Source: Kocuria massiliensis (GTDB taxonomy: Bacteria; Actinomycetota; Actinomycetes; Actinomycetales; Micrococcaceae). From it: DNA of 64,000 nucleotides. The notes under the pieces are model-generated. The model saw only the letters and a list, made by a program, of their open reading frames with translations, was not told where the DNA came from and ran no database searches. Where the stretch lies: contig NZ_LT835160.1 in assembly GCF_900169715.1 (NCBI RefSeq), forward strand, positions 124,001-188,000, read 5' to 3'. This document shows, piece by piece, positions 19,989 through 29,826 of this stretch (positions are counted from its first letter, which is position 1; each line of letters begins with the position of its first letter). Position numbers and translations under genes: made by a program.

Positions 19989-20849
19989 GTGAGCACCAGT
20001 AAAAATACCCTTCCCGTACGTCTTCCCGGCAACTCCTCGGACATGGCGTTTGAGCCCAACCGCCTCGCCGACGAGGCGGCCGCCTACATCACCGAGCGCA
20101 CCGGCGTGGACCGCTACGACTACGCACTCACCCTGGGATCTGGCTGGGGTGGCGCCGCGGAACTGATCGGAACCACCGACGCCGTCCTTCAGGCCTCGGA
20201 CATCCCGGGCTTCCACGCTTCGAGCGTTGCGGGCCATGCCGGCACCATCACCTCCATCACCACCGAAACGGGCAAACACGCCCTCGTGATAGGAGCGCGC
20301 ACCCATTACTACGAGGGTCGTGGCGTCGACGCCGTGGTCCACGGGGTGCGCACCGCCGCCGCTGCCGGATGCTCGACCATGATTCTGACGAATGGCTGCG
20401 GCGGGTTGCAGCCGACCTACGCACCGGGCGTTCCCGTATTGATCAGCGATCACATCAACCTCACGGGAGCATCACCCCTGGTGGGCGCGCACTTCGTGGA
20501 TCTCACCGACCTGTACTCTCCTCGCATTCGCGAGATCGCTCACTCGGTGGACCCCGAGTTGGAGGAAGGGGTGTACATGCAGCTTCCCGGTCCTCACTAC
20601 GAGACCCCGGCGGAGATTCGGATGGCCCGCACCTTGGGAGCCGATCTCGTGGGCATGTCCACGGCGCTCGAAGCCATCGCCGCTCGGGCCGCGGGGCTCG
20701 AAGTCTTCGGGATCTCGTTAGTCACCAACCTGGCCGCGGGCATTTCCGAAACCCCTTTGAACCACCACGAGGTACTCGAGGAAGGCCGCAATGCCGGTCC
20801 CCGCATCTCTCGGTTGCTCGCGGACATCATCCACCGATTGGACAGCTGA
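19989..20849 (+). CDS. Purine-nucleoside phosphorylase
   Basis: 286-residue enzyme cleaving purine (deoxy)nucleosides with phosphate to base plus (deoxy)ribose 1-phosphate. Trimeric (PNP/PunA) family signs: LGSGWGG near the start, the HYYEGRG phosphate-site region, TNGCGGLQP, QLPGPHYETPAEIRMARTLGADLVGMST and SLVTNLAAG. It starts a salvage cluster with the downstream hexose/pentose mutase and deoC on the same strand: ribose 1-phosphate released here could be isomerised and, for deoxyribose, split by DeoC. Confidence 0.92.
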   Translation: MSTSKNTLPVRLPGNSSDMAFEPNRLADEAAAYITERTGVDRYDYALTLGSGWGGAAELIGTTDAVLQASDIPGFHASSVAGHAGTITSITTETGKHALVIGARTHYYEGRGVDAVVHGVRTAAAAGCSTMILTNGCGGLQPTYAPGVPVLISDHINLTGASPLVGAHFVDLTDLYSPRIREIAHSVDPELEEGVYMQLPGPHYETPAEIRMARTLGADLVGMSTALEAIAARAAGLEVFGISLVTNLAAGISETPLNHHEVLEEGRNAGPRISRLLADIIHRLDS

Positions 20850-20885
20850 GCGCACCGCCAGCAGGAAAACAACGAGGTTTATCCC

Positions 20886-22622
20886 ATGACACCGATCAGC
20901 GACATTATCGATCACGCCATGCAGTGGGTTCAGGCCGATCCTGACCCCGAGACCCAGCGTGAGCTCTTGGATCTGACCAGCCGCGCCGAAGGCGATGAAG
21001 CCGCTGCCGCGCAATTGCGGGACCGATTCTCGGGACATCTGCAATTCGGTACGGCCGGCCTCCGCGCCGCCTTGGGTGCGGGACCCATGCGGATGAATCG
21101 CGCCGTCGTGATTCGCGCGGCCTACGGCGTCGCCGAATACCTCACCGAACGTGCGACCAAGGAAAACTGGGGCACCAAGGTTCGCGCCGTCATCGGCTAC
21201 GACGCCCGCACCAAATCCGATGCCTTCGCCCGTGACACCGCCGCGGTGTTCACCGCTGCCGGCATGGACGCCTTCTTGATGCCGCTGGCCCTGCCCACGC
21301 CCGTCCTGGCCTGGGCCACACGCTTACTGAAGGCCGACGTCGGCGTGATGGTCACGGCTTCTCATAACCCGCCCGCGGACAACGGCTACAAGGTGTACCT
21401 GGGCGGTCGCGCCGTCGGCGAGGACGCCCGGGGAGCCCAGATCGTGCCGCCCACCGATGCCGACATCGCCGGCAAGATCGCGGCTGCTCCCCCGGCGGAC
21501 CAGATCGAACGCTCCGCATCCGGTTGGACCATGCTTCCCGAACGCATCGCCCGGGACTACGAGCACGAGGTCACGTCGCTGATCCCCGGAATCGCTCCCG
21601 ATCAACGTTCGCTTCGTGTGGTGCTGACACCGATGCACGGAGTGGGCGGCGAAGTCATGTCCTTCGTCCTCGCGCGGGCCGGGTTCGACAAATTGCACGT
21701 GGTACCGGAACAAGCGTTGCCGAACCCCAAATTCCCCACGGTGGCCTTTCCGAATCCCGAGGAACCAGGTGCCATGGACTTGGCCCTCGAATTGGCCCGG
21801 GACCGCGACGCCGACCTCGTGATCGCCAACGATCCGGACGCCGACCGCGCAGCCTTCGCCATTCCAGACGCACGTCGCGAGGGCGGCTGGCGCATCCTGC
21901 GGGGCGATGAAGTCGGAGCGATCCTCGGTCGCGTCATGTTGGAACGCATCCCCTCGACGGGAGGGGCCCGCCCCTTCTTCGCAAATTCGATCGTTTCCTC
22001 CCGACTCTTGGGAGCGATGGCGACGGCGCACGGCGTCGGACACCAGCAGACCCTCACCGGTTTCAAGTGGATCGCGCGCGTTCAGGGCCTGGTCTACGGA
22101 TACGAAGAGGCGCTGGGCTATTGCGTGGCTCCGGACCTCGTCAAAGACAAGGACGGCATCTCCGCGGCCCTGGTGTTGGCCGATCACGCCGCGAAACTGA
22201 AAGACGCCGGTAAATCGCTCCTGGACGTCTTGGATGACATCGCGCTTCAACACGGCGTCTACGCGACCGATCAGCTCTCGGTTCGCGTCGACGATCTCGC
22301 CCGAATCGACGCCATGATGCAACGGCTGAGGAGCAAGGCCCCCGAACGGCTCGCCGGTTCGCCCGTGGTCGAGTACCGCGACCTGTCCGAAGGTTCCAAA
22401 GACCTTCCGCCGACCGACGGTATTCTGTTGCTGACCGAAGACGACAGCCGCGTGATCGTCCGTCCATCCGGAACCGAGCCAAAGCTCAAGTGCTACTTGG
22501 AGGCCATCGTTCCTGTCGCCGAGCCCGGCGAACTCGAGAACTCCCGCGCGACGGCTTCCGCACGTTTGGCGGATCTCCGCCTCGACGTCACTCGCGCACT
22601 CGGCGTCGACACCGAATCCTGA
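20886..22622 (+). CDS. Phosphohexomutase/phosphopentomutase family protein (alpha-D-phosphohexomutase)
   Basis: 578-residue enzyme interconverting sugar 1- and 6- (or 5-) phosphates via a phosphoserine. The catalytic serine loop [14 protein letters not shown], the metal site [10 protein letters not shown], the sugar-binding GYEEALGY and the phosphate-binding [12 protein letters not shown] are all visible. Length and domain spacing match the PgmB/PMM2-like group often placed next to purine nucleoside phosphorylase in Actinobacteria, consistent with a phosphopentomutase role in nucleoside salvage; phosphomannomutase or phosphoglucomutase activity is the alternative. It starts 36 bases after the phosphorylase gene. 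Confidence 0.9.
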   Translation: MTPISDIIDHAMQWVQADPDPETQRELLDLTSRAEGDEAAAAQLRDRFSGHLQFGTAGLRAALGAGPMRMNRAVVIRAAYGVAEYLTERATKENWGTKVRAVIGYDARTKSDAFARDTAAVFTAAGMDAFLMPLALPTPVLAWATRLLKADVGVMVTASHNPPADNGYKVYLGGRAVGEDARGAQIVPPTDADIAGKIAAAPPADQIERSASGWTMLPERIARDYEHEVTSLIPGIAPDQRSLRVVLTPMHGVGGEVMSFVLARAGFDKLHVVPEQALPNPKFPTVAFPNPEEPGAMDLALELARDRDADLVIANDPDADRAAFAIPDARREGGWRILRGDEVGAILGRVMLERIPSTGGARPFFANSIVSSRLLGAMATAHGVGHQQTLTGFKWIARVQGLVYGYEEALGYCVAPDLVKDKDGISAALVLADHAAKLKDAGKSLLDVLDDIALQHGVYATDQLSVRVDDLARIDAMMQRLRSKAPERLAGSPVVEYRDLSEGSKDLPPTDGILLLTEDDSRVIVRPSGTEPKLKCYLEAIVPVAEPGELENSRATASARLADLRLDVTRALGVDTES

Positions 22623-22674
22623 TCTACACCCCGTTCCGCTTCCCCAGCGGACCCACCGAATACTGGAGAGCTCC

Positions 22675-23346
22675 ATGACCGAGACCTACACTGCAGAACG
22701 CCTTGCTGGCATGATCGACCACACAATCCTGGCAGCGAATGCCCGAGCAACCGACGTCGAGCGCTTGTGCAACGAGGCCCGAGAATTCGGCTTCGCGTCG
22801 GTATGCGTCAACCCCGTATGGGCCAGCCTCGTGGCGGATCGGCTCGCCGGTAGCGACGCCGTGGCTTGCGCCGTCGTGGGGTTTCCTTTGGGCGCGACGA
22901 CGACCGATCAAAAGGTCCACGAAGCCACATCCGCTCTCAACGCCGGTGCTCGCGAGATCGACATGGTTATCAATATCGCTGACGCCCTCGAAGGGGACCG
23001 CGAGGCCCTGACCAAGGACATCCGTGCAGTGGCGGAAGCGGTTCATGCTCAGGGCGGCCTCCTGAAAGTCATCATCGAGGCATGTCTGCTCGACGACGAT
23101 CAGAAGGTCCTCGCTTGTCAGGCTTCCGTGGCTGCTGGCGCGGATTTCGTCAAAACCTCCACCGGGTTCTCGACCGGCGGGGCGACGGTCGAGGACGTCA
23201 AGTTAATGCGTCTGACCGTCGGCCCCGACATCGGTGTGAAGGCCTCCGGCGGCATCCGCACCCGAGAAGACGCCCTCGCCATGATCGAGGCAGGTGCCAG
23301 CCGCATCGGCGCGTCACAAGGCATCGAGATCATTCGGGCAAGCTAA
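22675..23346 (+). CDS. deoC: Deoxyribose-phosphate aldolase
   Basis: 223-residue TIM-barrel class I aldolase splitting 2-deoxyribose 5-phosphate into acetaldehyde and glyceraldehyde 3-phosphate. The Schiff-base Lys is in DFVKTSTGF and the second active-site Lys in [17 protein letters not shown] and EIDMVINI are also typical. GGAGAGCTCC precedes the ATG. It is the third gene of the salvage cluster; acetaldehyde formed could feed the aldehyde dehydrogenase at 12.6 kb (inference). Confidence 0.94.
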   Translation: MTETYTAERLAGMIDHTILAANARATDVERLCNEAREFGFASVCVNPVWASLVADRLAGSDAVACAVVGFPLGATTTDQKVHEATSALNAGAREIDMVINIADALEGDREALTKDIRAVAEAVHAQGGLLKVIIEACLLDDDQKVLACQASVAAGADFVKTSTGFSTGGATVEDVKLMRLTVGPDIGVKASGGIRTREDALAMIEAGASRIGASQGIEIIRAS

Positions 23347-23453
23347 ACGTCTGACTTGCTCCTATACTGGAAGTAGCTCGTCAATAGTCCTCGCGCGACC
23401 GAGCAGAGACGCGATCACTCGAGGACATACACACCGTCAGGATTGAGGATTAC

Positions 23454-23768
23454 ATGACCCACGCCACCGAATCGGCCTTCCGTAGGGAGGACCAGAAGCC
23501 TGCGAACAGCGAGGCCAGCCACCCCAAGGTGCGCAATCACTCCGGTGAAGGCCACCTCGCGTCGAACCTGGTGATGTTCATCTTCTGCATGATCCTGCTC
23601 GTCGCCTCGTTCTACTGCTTTGGCCTGTGGATCTCCGATTCGAAGGCTTGGCTTCCCTTTGCCATCGCGATCGTCCTGTACGGTTTGACCTTCTTGGTCC
23701 CGTTCCAGTTGCTCAGCAGCAAGACCGCCAAGCATTCGACGTCCGGTAAGGACATCACGCAGCTCTAA
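23454..23768 (+). CDS. Small membrane protein of unknown function
   Basis: 104 residues with a charged N-terminal 35-residue cytosolic part and two hydrophobic segments (about 37-58 and 65-85). No enzymatic motif is visible. GAGGATTAC precedes the ATG. It is followed by a strong hairpin, so it is the last gene of its transcript. Small two-helix proteins of this kind are widespread but uncharacterised in Micrococcaceae. Confidence 0.75.
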   Translation: MTHATESAFRREDQKPANSEASHPKVRNHSGEGHLASNLVMFIFCMILLVASFYCFGLWISDSKAWLPFAIAIVLYGLTFLVPFQLLSSKTAKHSTSGKDITQL

Positions 23769-23799
23769 AGCATGCCAGCGCACGAGGCATCGTGCTCAT

Positions 23800-23839
23800 G
23801 ACAATGGCCGGCCCTCCCTTCGGAGAGCCGGCCATTGTC
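23800..23839. terminator. Terminator between the small membrane protein and mfd
   Basis: A 13-bp perfect stem GACAATGGCCGGC / GCCGGCCATTGTC with a 14-base loop lies between convergent genes and may serve both strands. Confidence 0.85.
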
Positions 23840-23893
23840 GTTAGGGACGGGAATTCGTGGATTCGGCCGCTCGGAGGGAGCGGCCTGGCGTGT

Positions 23894-26800
23894 TTACTCC
23901 AGAATCGCCTCGATGAAGGTGCCGACCCACTCGAGGATCGCGTCATCCACGAGGTCTTTGCCGCCCACAGGCGCGGATTTGGGTTTGGGCACCAAGATCT
24001 GTTGCTGTTCCGTCCCGGGAACGGTCTTGACGAGGGCTCCCGGGTACATCCGTTGAAGCCGCATTGCCTTGGACTCGGGTAGATCCACCGGATAGAAGCG
24101 GATCTTCGGGCCCATGACCATGATTTCGGTGAGCCCGGCCGCACGGGCTCTGATCCTCAAGCGAGCAATCTTCAGCAGATTATTCGCCGGTTCCGGAAGG
24201 TCCCCGTACCGATCTCGTAGTTCGGCCGCGACGCCTTCCACGGACTGTTCGCTGGATGCCGCGGCGAGGTTGCGGTAGGCCTCCAGACGAAGCCGCTCCC
24301 CCGGCACGTAGTCGTGCGGAAGGTGAGCATCCACGGGGAGCTCAATCTTCATTTCCGCGGGCGCTTCCTCTGGTTCGTCACCCCGGTAGTCGGCCACAGC
24401 CTCCCCGACCAAACGCAAATACAGGTCGAAGCCGACACCCGCAATATGTCCGGACTGCTCTCCACCCAGCAAGTTGCCGGCGCCTCGGATTTCGAGGTCC
24501 TTCATCGCGAGTTGCATACCCGCCCCCAGCTCGTTGTGGGCCGCCACGGCTTTGAGTCGTTCCAATGCCACCTCGCCCAGCGGCTTCTCGAGCGGGTACA
24601 GGAAATAGGCATAGGCACGCTCACGTCCGCGCCCGACTCGTCCGCGAAGCTGGTGAAGCTGCGACAAACCATAGTTATTCGCGCGGTCGACGATGAGGGT
24701 ATTGGCGTTGGAGATGTCCAGCCCGGTCTCGACGATCGTCGTGCAGACCAGCACGTCGAATCGTTTCTCCCAAAAGTCAACAATGATCTGTTCGAGCCGT
24801 GCTTCGCTCATCTGGCCGTGTGCCACCGCAATGCGCGCCTCGGGGACCAATTTCTGCAGGTCGGAGGCCACCCGGTCGATCGACGACACCCGATTGTGCA
24901 CGTAGAACACCTGGCCTTCGCGCATGAGCTCACGCCGCACGGCCGCGGCCACCTGCTTCTCGGTGTGCGGCCCCACAAAGGTCAGCACAGGATGCCGCTC
25001 CTCGGGCGGCGTCGCCAAGGTCGACGTTTCCCGAATGCCGGTCAGCGACATCTCCAGCGTGCGGGGAATCGGCGTCGCCGACATCGCCAGAACGTCCACA
25101 TTGGTGCGTAACGTCTTGAGCTTTTCCTTGTGCTCCACGCCAAACCGCTGTTCCTCGTCAATGATGACCAGTCCCAAATCCTTGAAGTTCACGGCTTGGG
25201 ACAGCAGGCGGTGGGTACCGATGACGACGTCGATCGTGCCATCCGCGATCCCCGACTCGACGGCCTTGGATTCCTTGGCGGTTTGGAACCGAGAAAGGGT
25301 GGCTACCCGCACCGGGAACCCGCTAAAACGCTCGGTGAAAGTTTCGGAGTGCTGTTGAGCGAGCAGCGTCGTTGGCACGAGGATCGCGACTTGCTTTCCG
25401 TCCTGAACCGCCTTAAAGGCCGCTCGGACGGCGATCTCCGTCTTCCCGTACCCCACGTCGCCGGAGATCAACCGGTCCATCGGGATCTCCTTCTCCATGT
25501 CCGATTTGACCTCGTTGATGGTCGTCAGCTGGTCAGGAGTCTCGACGTAGGGGAAAGCCTCCTCGAGTTCTCGCTGCCACGGCGTATCTGTGCCAAAGGC
25601 GTGTCCCCGTGAGGCCATGCGCGCCGAATAGAGTCGAATGAGGTCGGCCGCAATTTCCTTGACCGCCTTGCGCGCCCGAGATTTAGTCTTCGCCCAGTCA
25701 GAGCCACCCATCTTGGAGAGGGTTGGAGCATCTCCACCCACGTAATTGGTCACTTGATCGAGCTGATCGGTCGGCACAAAGAGCCTGTCCCGGGGCGCGC
25801 CACGCTTCGAGGAAGCATATTCCAGGACGAGGTATTCCTTCATGGGTTTCGGCTGACCGGGCTTAACCATGGCGCCCGCAATCGGTCGTTGGATCAACTC
25901 GACGAATTGGCCGATGCCGTGTTGTTCATGCACCACGTAGTCGCCGGGCTTCAGAGCGAGCGGGTCCACCGCATTGCGACGACGCCGCGCAGGAAGTTTC
26001 CGCATGTCTCGGGTGGTGTAGGGGCTAGCCTTGCCCAGCACATCCGCCTCGGTCAGCAACGCAATTTTCGCGTCTTCGAGCACGAATCCCGTTCCATGCG
26101 GAGCCGTGGTCAGCTCGATGAGACCGGGCTGCGGTTCGGCTATCAGGTCCTCGCTCCGGGAGGCCGGAAGGTCGGCCCCTTGGAACAGCTCGGCCAAACG
26201 ATTCAGCGGTCCCGGTCCATCGGTGACCGCCACAACCTGCCAGCCTTCGCGCACATGATCGCCCACGACCTCCAGCATGGCCTCGACGTTGCCCGCAAAG
26301 GTCAGCGGCGCCCTGACGGCGATCGTGAGCGTGTCGACGTCGTCGTCGATCGCGTCGTCGACTCCCAGCGAGGTGATCGACCACCAACCCAGTCCGGCAT
26401 CCAACGCTTCGTTCCGCGCATCGGCCACGGACATGAAGCTGGCCTGCGCAAGTCCCGTCTCGTTCAGGTCGATGGGGGCCTGTTGGCCGTCGGAGGCTTG
26501 TTCCCAGGCGGCCACGAGGAATTCTTCGTTGGTCGCGACGAGATCGGCCGCTCGGGCACGAACCTTCTCCGGCTCCAGGAGCACCGTCAACGAGTCCTGC
26601 GGCAGAGAGGCGACGAGGGTGGTCATGGCATCCACCAGCAACGGCGCCAAGGATTCCATGCCTTCAACGTAAATACCGCCCGCGATGCGCTCCAACATGG
26701 ATTCGGCTCCGGGGAGCGAATTCTTCAACTGGGCGGCCCGCGACATGACCTGCGGTGTAATCAAAATTTCTCGGCAAGGAGGCGCCACGAGAGAGGTCGG

Positions 26801-27523
26801 GTCTCCGCCGTCTTGGGGAGTGAAAGTCCGTTGATCCGCGACGGCGAACCACTTCATTTGGTCGATGTCATCACCGAAGAATTCGATGCGTACCGGGTGA
26901 TCCTCGACCGGAGAAAAGACATCCAAGATTCCGCCGCGGACCGCGAATTCACCGCGTTTGGTCACCAAATCGACTCGTGAATAGGCCGCCTTGGACAGTG
27001 CCTCGATCGTCGCTTCGAAGTCGTGTTCCTCTCCCACGGCCAGGCTCACGGGCTTCATCGAGTCGAGGCTCGCGGAAATGGGTTGCAGCACCGAACGAAT
27101 CGGTGCAATCACCACGCGCACTGCGTCGTCGGCCTCCGAAAGGCGCCGCAACACGGCCAAACGCTGACCGACCGTGTCCGACCGTGGGGACAAGCGTTCG
27201 TGCGGCAGGGTCTCCCACGCGGGGAATCGAGTCACGGTGCGCGGGTCCAGATAGGAGCCCAGAATGCCTTCGAGGTCTTCCGCTTCCCGGTCCGTGGCGG
27301 TGACGGCGAGGACCACGGGTGCGTGGCCCGAAGCGTGATCGCGAGCGCTTTCCGCTGCGGCCAGACCGTCGGAGATTTGGGCGACCAATGGTGCGCGCAG
27401 CCCCTCGGCGGCGCCGATGAGGGTCTCTGCCGACCGTTCCGCGGCCGGTCGGGAGGCCTGGGCGAGCACGTTGGCAAAGGTGGGTTCTTTGGCGAGGGCT
27501 TGACGCAACCCGATGAGGCTCAT
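23894..27523 (-). CDS. mfd: Transcription-repair coupling factor
   Basis: 1209-residue ATP-dependent translocase that removes stalled RNA polymerase and recruits the UvrABC excision system. Order: UvrB-like N-terminal region (FPAWETLPHERLSPRSDTVG), CarD-like polymerase-interaction domain (GDYVVHEQHGIGQF, about 525), helicase motor with Walker A GDVGYGKTEIAV (Lys about 693), DEEQRFGVEHKE (about 790), SATPIPRTLEMSL and RVGRGRERAYAY, then the C-terminal UvrA-binding domain. The ATG at 27523 begins the conserved MSLIGLRQAL; the frame stays open to 28279 only because it runs antisense to the neighbouring gene. Confidence 0.96.
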   Translation of the reverse strand: MSLIGLRQALAKEPTFANVLAQASRPAAERSAETLIGAAEGLRAPLVAQISDGLAAAESARDHASGHAPVVLAVTATDREAEDLEGILGSYLDPRTVTRFPAWETLPHERLSPRSDTVGQRLAVLRRLSEADDAVRVVIAPIRSVLQPISASLDSMKPVSLAVGEEHDFEATIEALSKAAYSRVDLVTKRGEFAVRGGILDVFSPVEDHPVRIEFFGDDIDQMKWFAVADQRTFTPQDGGDPTSLVAPPCREILITPQVMSRAAQLKNSLPGAESMLERIAGGIYVEGMESLAPLLVDAMTTLVASLPQDSLTVLLEPEKVRARAADLVATNEEFLVAAWEQASDGQQAPIDLNETGLAQASFMSVADARNEALDAGLGWWSITSLGVDDAIDDDVDTLTIAVRAPLTFAGNVEAMLEVVGDHVREGWQVVAVTDGPGPLNRLAELFQGADLPASRSEDLIAEPQPGLIELTTAPHGTGFVLEDAKIALLTEADVLGKASPYTTRDMRKLPARRRRNAVDPLALKPGDYVVHEQHGIGQFVELIQRPIAGAMVKPGQPKPMKEYLVLEYASSKRGAPRDRLFVPTDQLDQVTNYVGGDAPTLSKMGGSDWAKTKSRARKAVKEIAADLIRLYSARMASRGHAFGTDTPWQRELEEAFPYVETPDQLTTINEVKSDMEKEIPMDRLISGDVGYGKTEIAVRAAFKAVQDGKQVAILVPTTLLAQQHSETFTERFSGFPVRVATLSRFQTAKESKAVESGIADGTIDVVIGTHRLLSQAVNFKDLGLVIIDEEQRFGVEHKEKLKTLRTNVDVLAMSATPIPRTLEMSLTGIRETSTLATPPEERHPVLTFVGPHTEKQVAAAVRRELMREGQVFYVHNRVSSIDRVASDLQKLVPEARIAVAHGQMSEARLEQIIVDFWEKRFDVLVCTTIVETGLDISNANTLIVDRANNYGLSQLHQLRGRVGRGRERAYAYFLYPLEKPLGEVALERLKAVAAHNELGAGMQLAMKDLEIRGAGNLLGGEQSGHIAGVGFDLYLRLVGEAVADYRGDEPEEAPAEMKIELPVDAHLPHDYVPGERLRLEAYRNLAAASSEQSVEGVAAELRDRYGDLPEPANNLLKIARLRIRARAAGLTEIMVMGPKIRFYPVDLPESKAMRLQRMYPGALVKTVPGTEQQQILVPKPKSAPVGGKDLVDDAILEWVGTFIEAILE

Positions 27524-27784
27524 GGCAGAACATTCCTTGGGTGGTGGGGTGAGGCCACTTTTGGGCGCACGAAGAGGCACCCCACATTTTGCGCGGCCGG
27601 GTGGCCAACGTGGGGTGACGGCGGACGTGGTCCGCACGCACCCTACCCTACGCCCAGCCCCCGGCAGGCTTCCACGCCACCAAGCTTCCGGCTTAACTGT
27701 TCCCGAGCGCCTCTCTCCCGTTCGTTGGCGAAGCATCGCTAAACTAGGGACAACTCTGTTGACCACCAAGAAATGAGGGCACTC

Positions 27785-28285
27785 ATGGCAATGCAGGAAT
27801 CCCACACCATCAACGCGCCGATCGACCAGGTTTTGGAGGCCTTCAGCTCGGAGGACTTCGCCCGCCACGTGGCGCAGAAGGCCGGCGTTGGTTTCGAGAG
27901 CCTCTCCGTGGACGGCGACCGTTCGTCGGCGTTCACCGTTACAACCGTTCGGTCCGTCGGAGCCGATAAGGTTCCCAGCATCGCCCAGAAGTTCGTGGGC
28001 AACGGCGTCAAGCTGACCCAGGTCGACGAATTCAGCGCACCGCAGGGCGATGGCTCGCGCACCGTCGAAACCTCCATCGATGTGTCCGGAATGCCGGTTT
28101 CCGCAACCGCTCACCAGAACCTCACCTCGAAGGGCGAAACGACCGTCGTGGACGTCAAGGGCGAGGTCAAGGCCAACATTCCGTTGGTGGGTAAGAAGAT
28201 TTCGGCCGCCGCGGAGCCTTACATCGGCAAGGCCCTGTCGCTTCAGTCCACCACGGCCGAAGCGTGGATCAAGGACCACAACTAA
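27785..28285 (+). CDS. DUF2505 domain protein (START-like fold)
   Basis: 166-residue soluble protein matching the actinobacterial DUF2505 group, which is predicted to have a START/SRPBCC-like ligand-binding fold: SHTINAPIDQVLEAFSSEDF at the start and VKGEVKANIPLVGKKISAAA near the end. Function is unknown. The ATG at 27785 is preferred because GAGGG lies six bases before it; an in-frame ATG at 27773 has no such site. A TAAACT about 45 bases upstream is a possible -10. It is divergent from mfd. Confidence 0.82.
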   Translation: MAMQESHTINAPIDQVLEAFSSEDFARHVAQKAGVGFESLSVDGDRSSAFTVTTVRSVGADKVPSIAQKFVGNGVKLTQVDEFSAPQGDGSRTVETSIDVSGMPVSATAHQNLTSKGETTVVDVKGEVKANIPLVGKKISAAAEPYIGKALSLQSTTAEAWIKDHN

Positions 28286-28321
28286 TCAGGCCGATCACCC
28301 GTTGAAGGGTTGATTCCCTCC

Positions 28322-28358
28322 CCGCCTGTCCCCACGAGGGTTTCGGGTGGGGAGGCGG
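28322..28358 (+). terminator. Hairpin between the DUF2505 gene and nhaA
   Basis: CCGCC and TCCCCAC pair with GTGGGGA and GGCGG around a GAGGGTTTCG loop, with a small bulge. It has no U tract, so it is a probable but unproven terminator. Confidence 0.55.
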
Positions 28359-28401
28359 CTTGTGACCGCACCGTAGCCCGCGCACCCGACCTAGAGGACT
28401 T

Positions 28402-29769
28402 ATGACGACGACGCTGCAGGACGAGGGGTACCATCAGGGCCGTTTTGGGATGAAGCTCCGCGAAGGCAATACCGGCGGTCTGTTGATGATCGCCGCCATG
28501 GTTTTGGGGCTTCTTTTCGCCAACACTCCCCTGGCCGACGGCTATTTCGAGGTGCGGGACGCTCATCTCGGTATCCCCGGTGTGGACAGCGCATTCCATA
28601 CCGTTGGCGAGTGGGCCTCCGAAGGCCTGCTTGCGGTGTTTTTCTTCATGACGGGCTTGGAGCTGAAATCCGAGTTCGTCGATGGCGAGCTTCGACGGAT
28701 CCGCAAGGCCATCGTGCCCGTTGCGGCCGCATTCGGCGGCGTTGCGGTGCCGGCTGTCCTTTACACCGTTATCAACCTGATGTCCGGTGACGCCGCAACC
28801 CTCAAGGGCTGGGCGACCCCCACGGCCACCGACATCGCGTTTGCCGTCTCGGTGCTCGCCGTTGTCGGCTCCGCGTTGCCGACCGCCATGCGAACCTTCC
28901 TGCTGACCTTGGCCGTGGTGGACGATCTCATCGCCATCGTCATCATCGCGGTGGTGTATTCCGAAGGTTTCAACGTTCTTTACCTGGCGCTGGCGATTCT
29001 CCCGGCCGCCGCGTTTTGGGTCTTGACTCACCGATGGCCGCGCTTCTTCGCGTATAGCCGGTGGGCCGCATGGGTCATCTTGTTGCCGATCGGCATCGTG
29101 ACCTGGGTCTTGATCTACTCGGCGGGGATCCATGCGACCATCGCCGGTGTGCTCTTGGGCTTCATGGTTCCTGTTTTGCATCGTTCTAAGCCCCGCGCCG
29201 GAGAGGCTCCCATCGGACTGGCGCCTCGCCTGTCTCACCGTTTTTCACCGTTGTCGAACGGCATCGCAATTCCCGTCTTCGCTTTCTTTGCCTCGGGCGT
29301 GGCCGTTGGCGGATGGAGCGGAGTCATTGACGCGTTCACGGACCCGGTCGCGATCGGCGTCGTCGTGGGGCTGGTTGTAGGGAAGACGATCGGCATCTTC
29401 GGGTCGACCTGGGTCTTGACACACGTCAGCTCCGCAGAAATCGATGAGGACATGACCTGGACGGACGTGTTCGGGCTGGCCATGATGGGCGGCATCGGGT
29501 TCACGGTAGCGCTATTGGTCGCCGAATTGAGCTTTGGTCTGGGAACCATCCATGACGACCACGCCAAGGTCGGGGTGCTCAGCGGGTCCTTGCTCGCGGC
29601 GGTCCTCGGCGGCATTCTGCTGAGCTTCCGCAATGCGCATTACAAACGCCTACGAGCCGCCGGCCACCCTGTCGATACCTACGACGGCGCCCCGCCGGAC
29701 GCCTCCGAGGCCCACGAGGCGGAAGCGGCCGATACCGAGCCACGTGCTTGGGATCGCCCCCACGGCTGA
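28402..29769 (+). CDS. nhaA: Na+/H+ antiporter NhaA
   Basis: 455-residue membrane antiporter exporting Na+ in exchange for H+. It has about 12 hydrophobic segments, with the paired aspartates in LAVVDDLIAIVIIA, the ATDIAFAVSVLAVVGSALP region and the GIHATIAGVLLGFM segment characteristic of NhaA. The C-terminal tail is acidic and Ala-rich. GAGGACTT precedes the ATG. It stands alone between the DUF2505 and glycosyltransferase genes. Confidence 0.93.
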   Translation: MTTTLQDEGYHQGRFGMKLREGNTGGLLMIAAMVLGLLFANTPLADGYFEVRDAHLGIPGVDSAFHTVGEWASEGLLAVFFFMTGLELKSEFVDGELRRIRKAIVPVAAAFGGVAVPAVLYTVINLMSGDAATLKGWATPTATDIAFAVSVLAVVGSALPTAMRTFLLTLAVVDDLIAIVIIAVVYSEGFNVLYLALAILPAAAFWVLTHRWPRFFAYSRWAAWVILLPIGIVTWVLIYSAGIHATIAGVLLGFMVPVLHRSKPRAGEAPIGLAPRLSHRFSPLSNGIAIPVFAFFASGVAVGGWSGVIDAFTDPVAIGVVVGLVVGKTIGIFGSTWVLTHVSSAEIDEDMTWTDVFGLAMMGGIGFTVALLVAELSFGLGTIHDDHAKVGVLSGSLLAAVLGGILLSFRNAHYKRLRAAGHPVDTYDGAPPDASEAHEAEAADTEPRAWDRPHG

Positions 29770-29826
29770 CGCCGACACACGTTTCCTGCATTTTGAAACC
29801 ACCGACCAGTAGACCCTGGGGAACCC

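Noticed and set aside
25754-26980. 408-codon plus-strand frame opposite mfd
   Set aside because: Mirror frame of mfd, Arg/His-rich without domain features.
27524-28279. 252-codon N-terminal extension of mfd
   Set aside because: It runs antisense through the DUF2505 gene, lacks similarity to Mfd and a ribosome site; MSLIGLRQAL at 27523 is the normal start.
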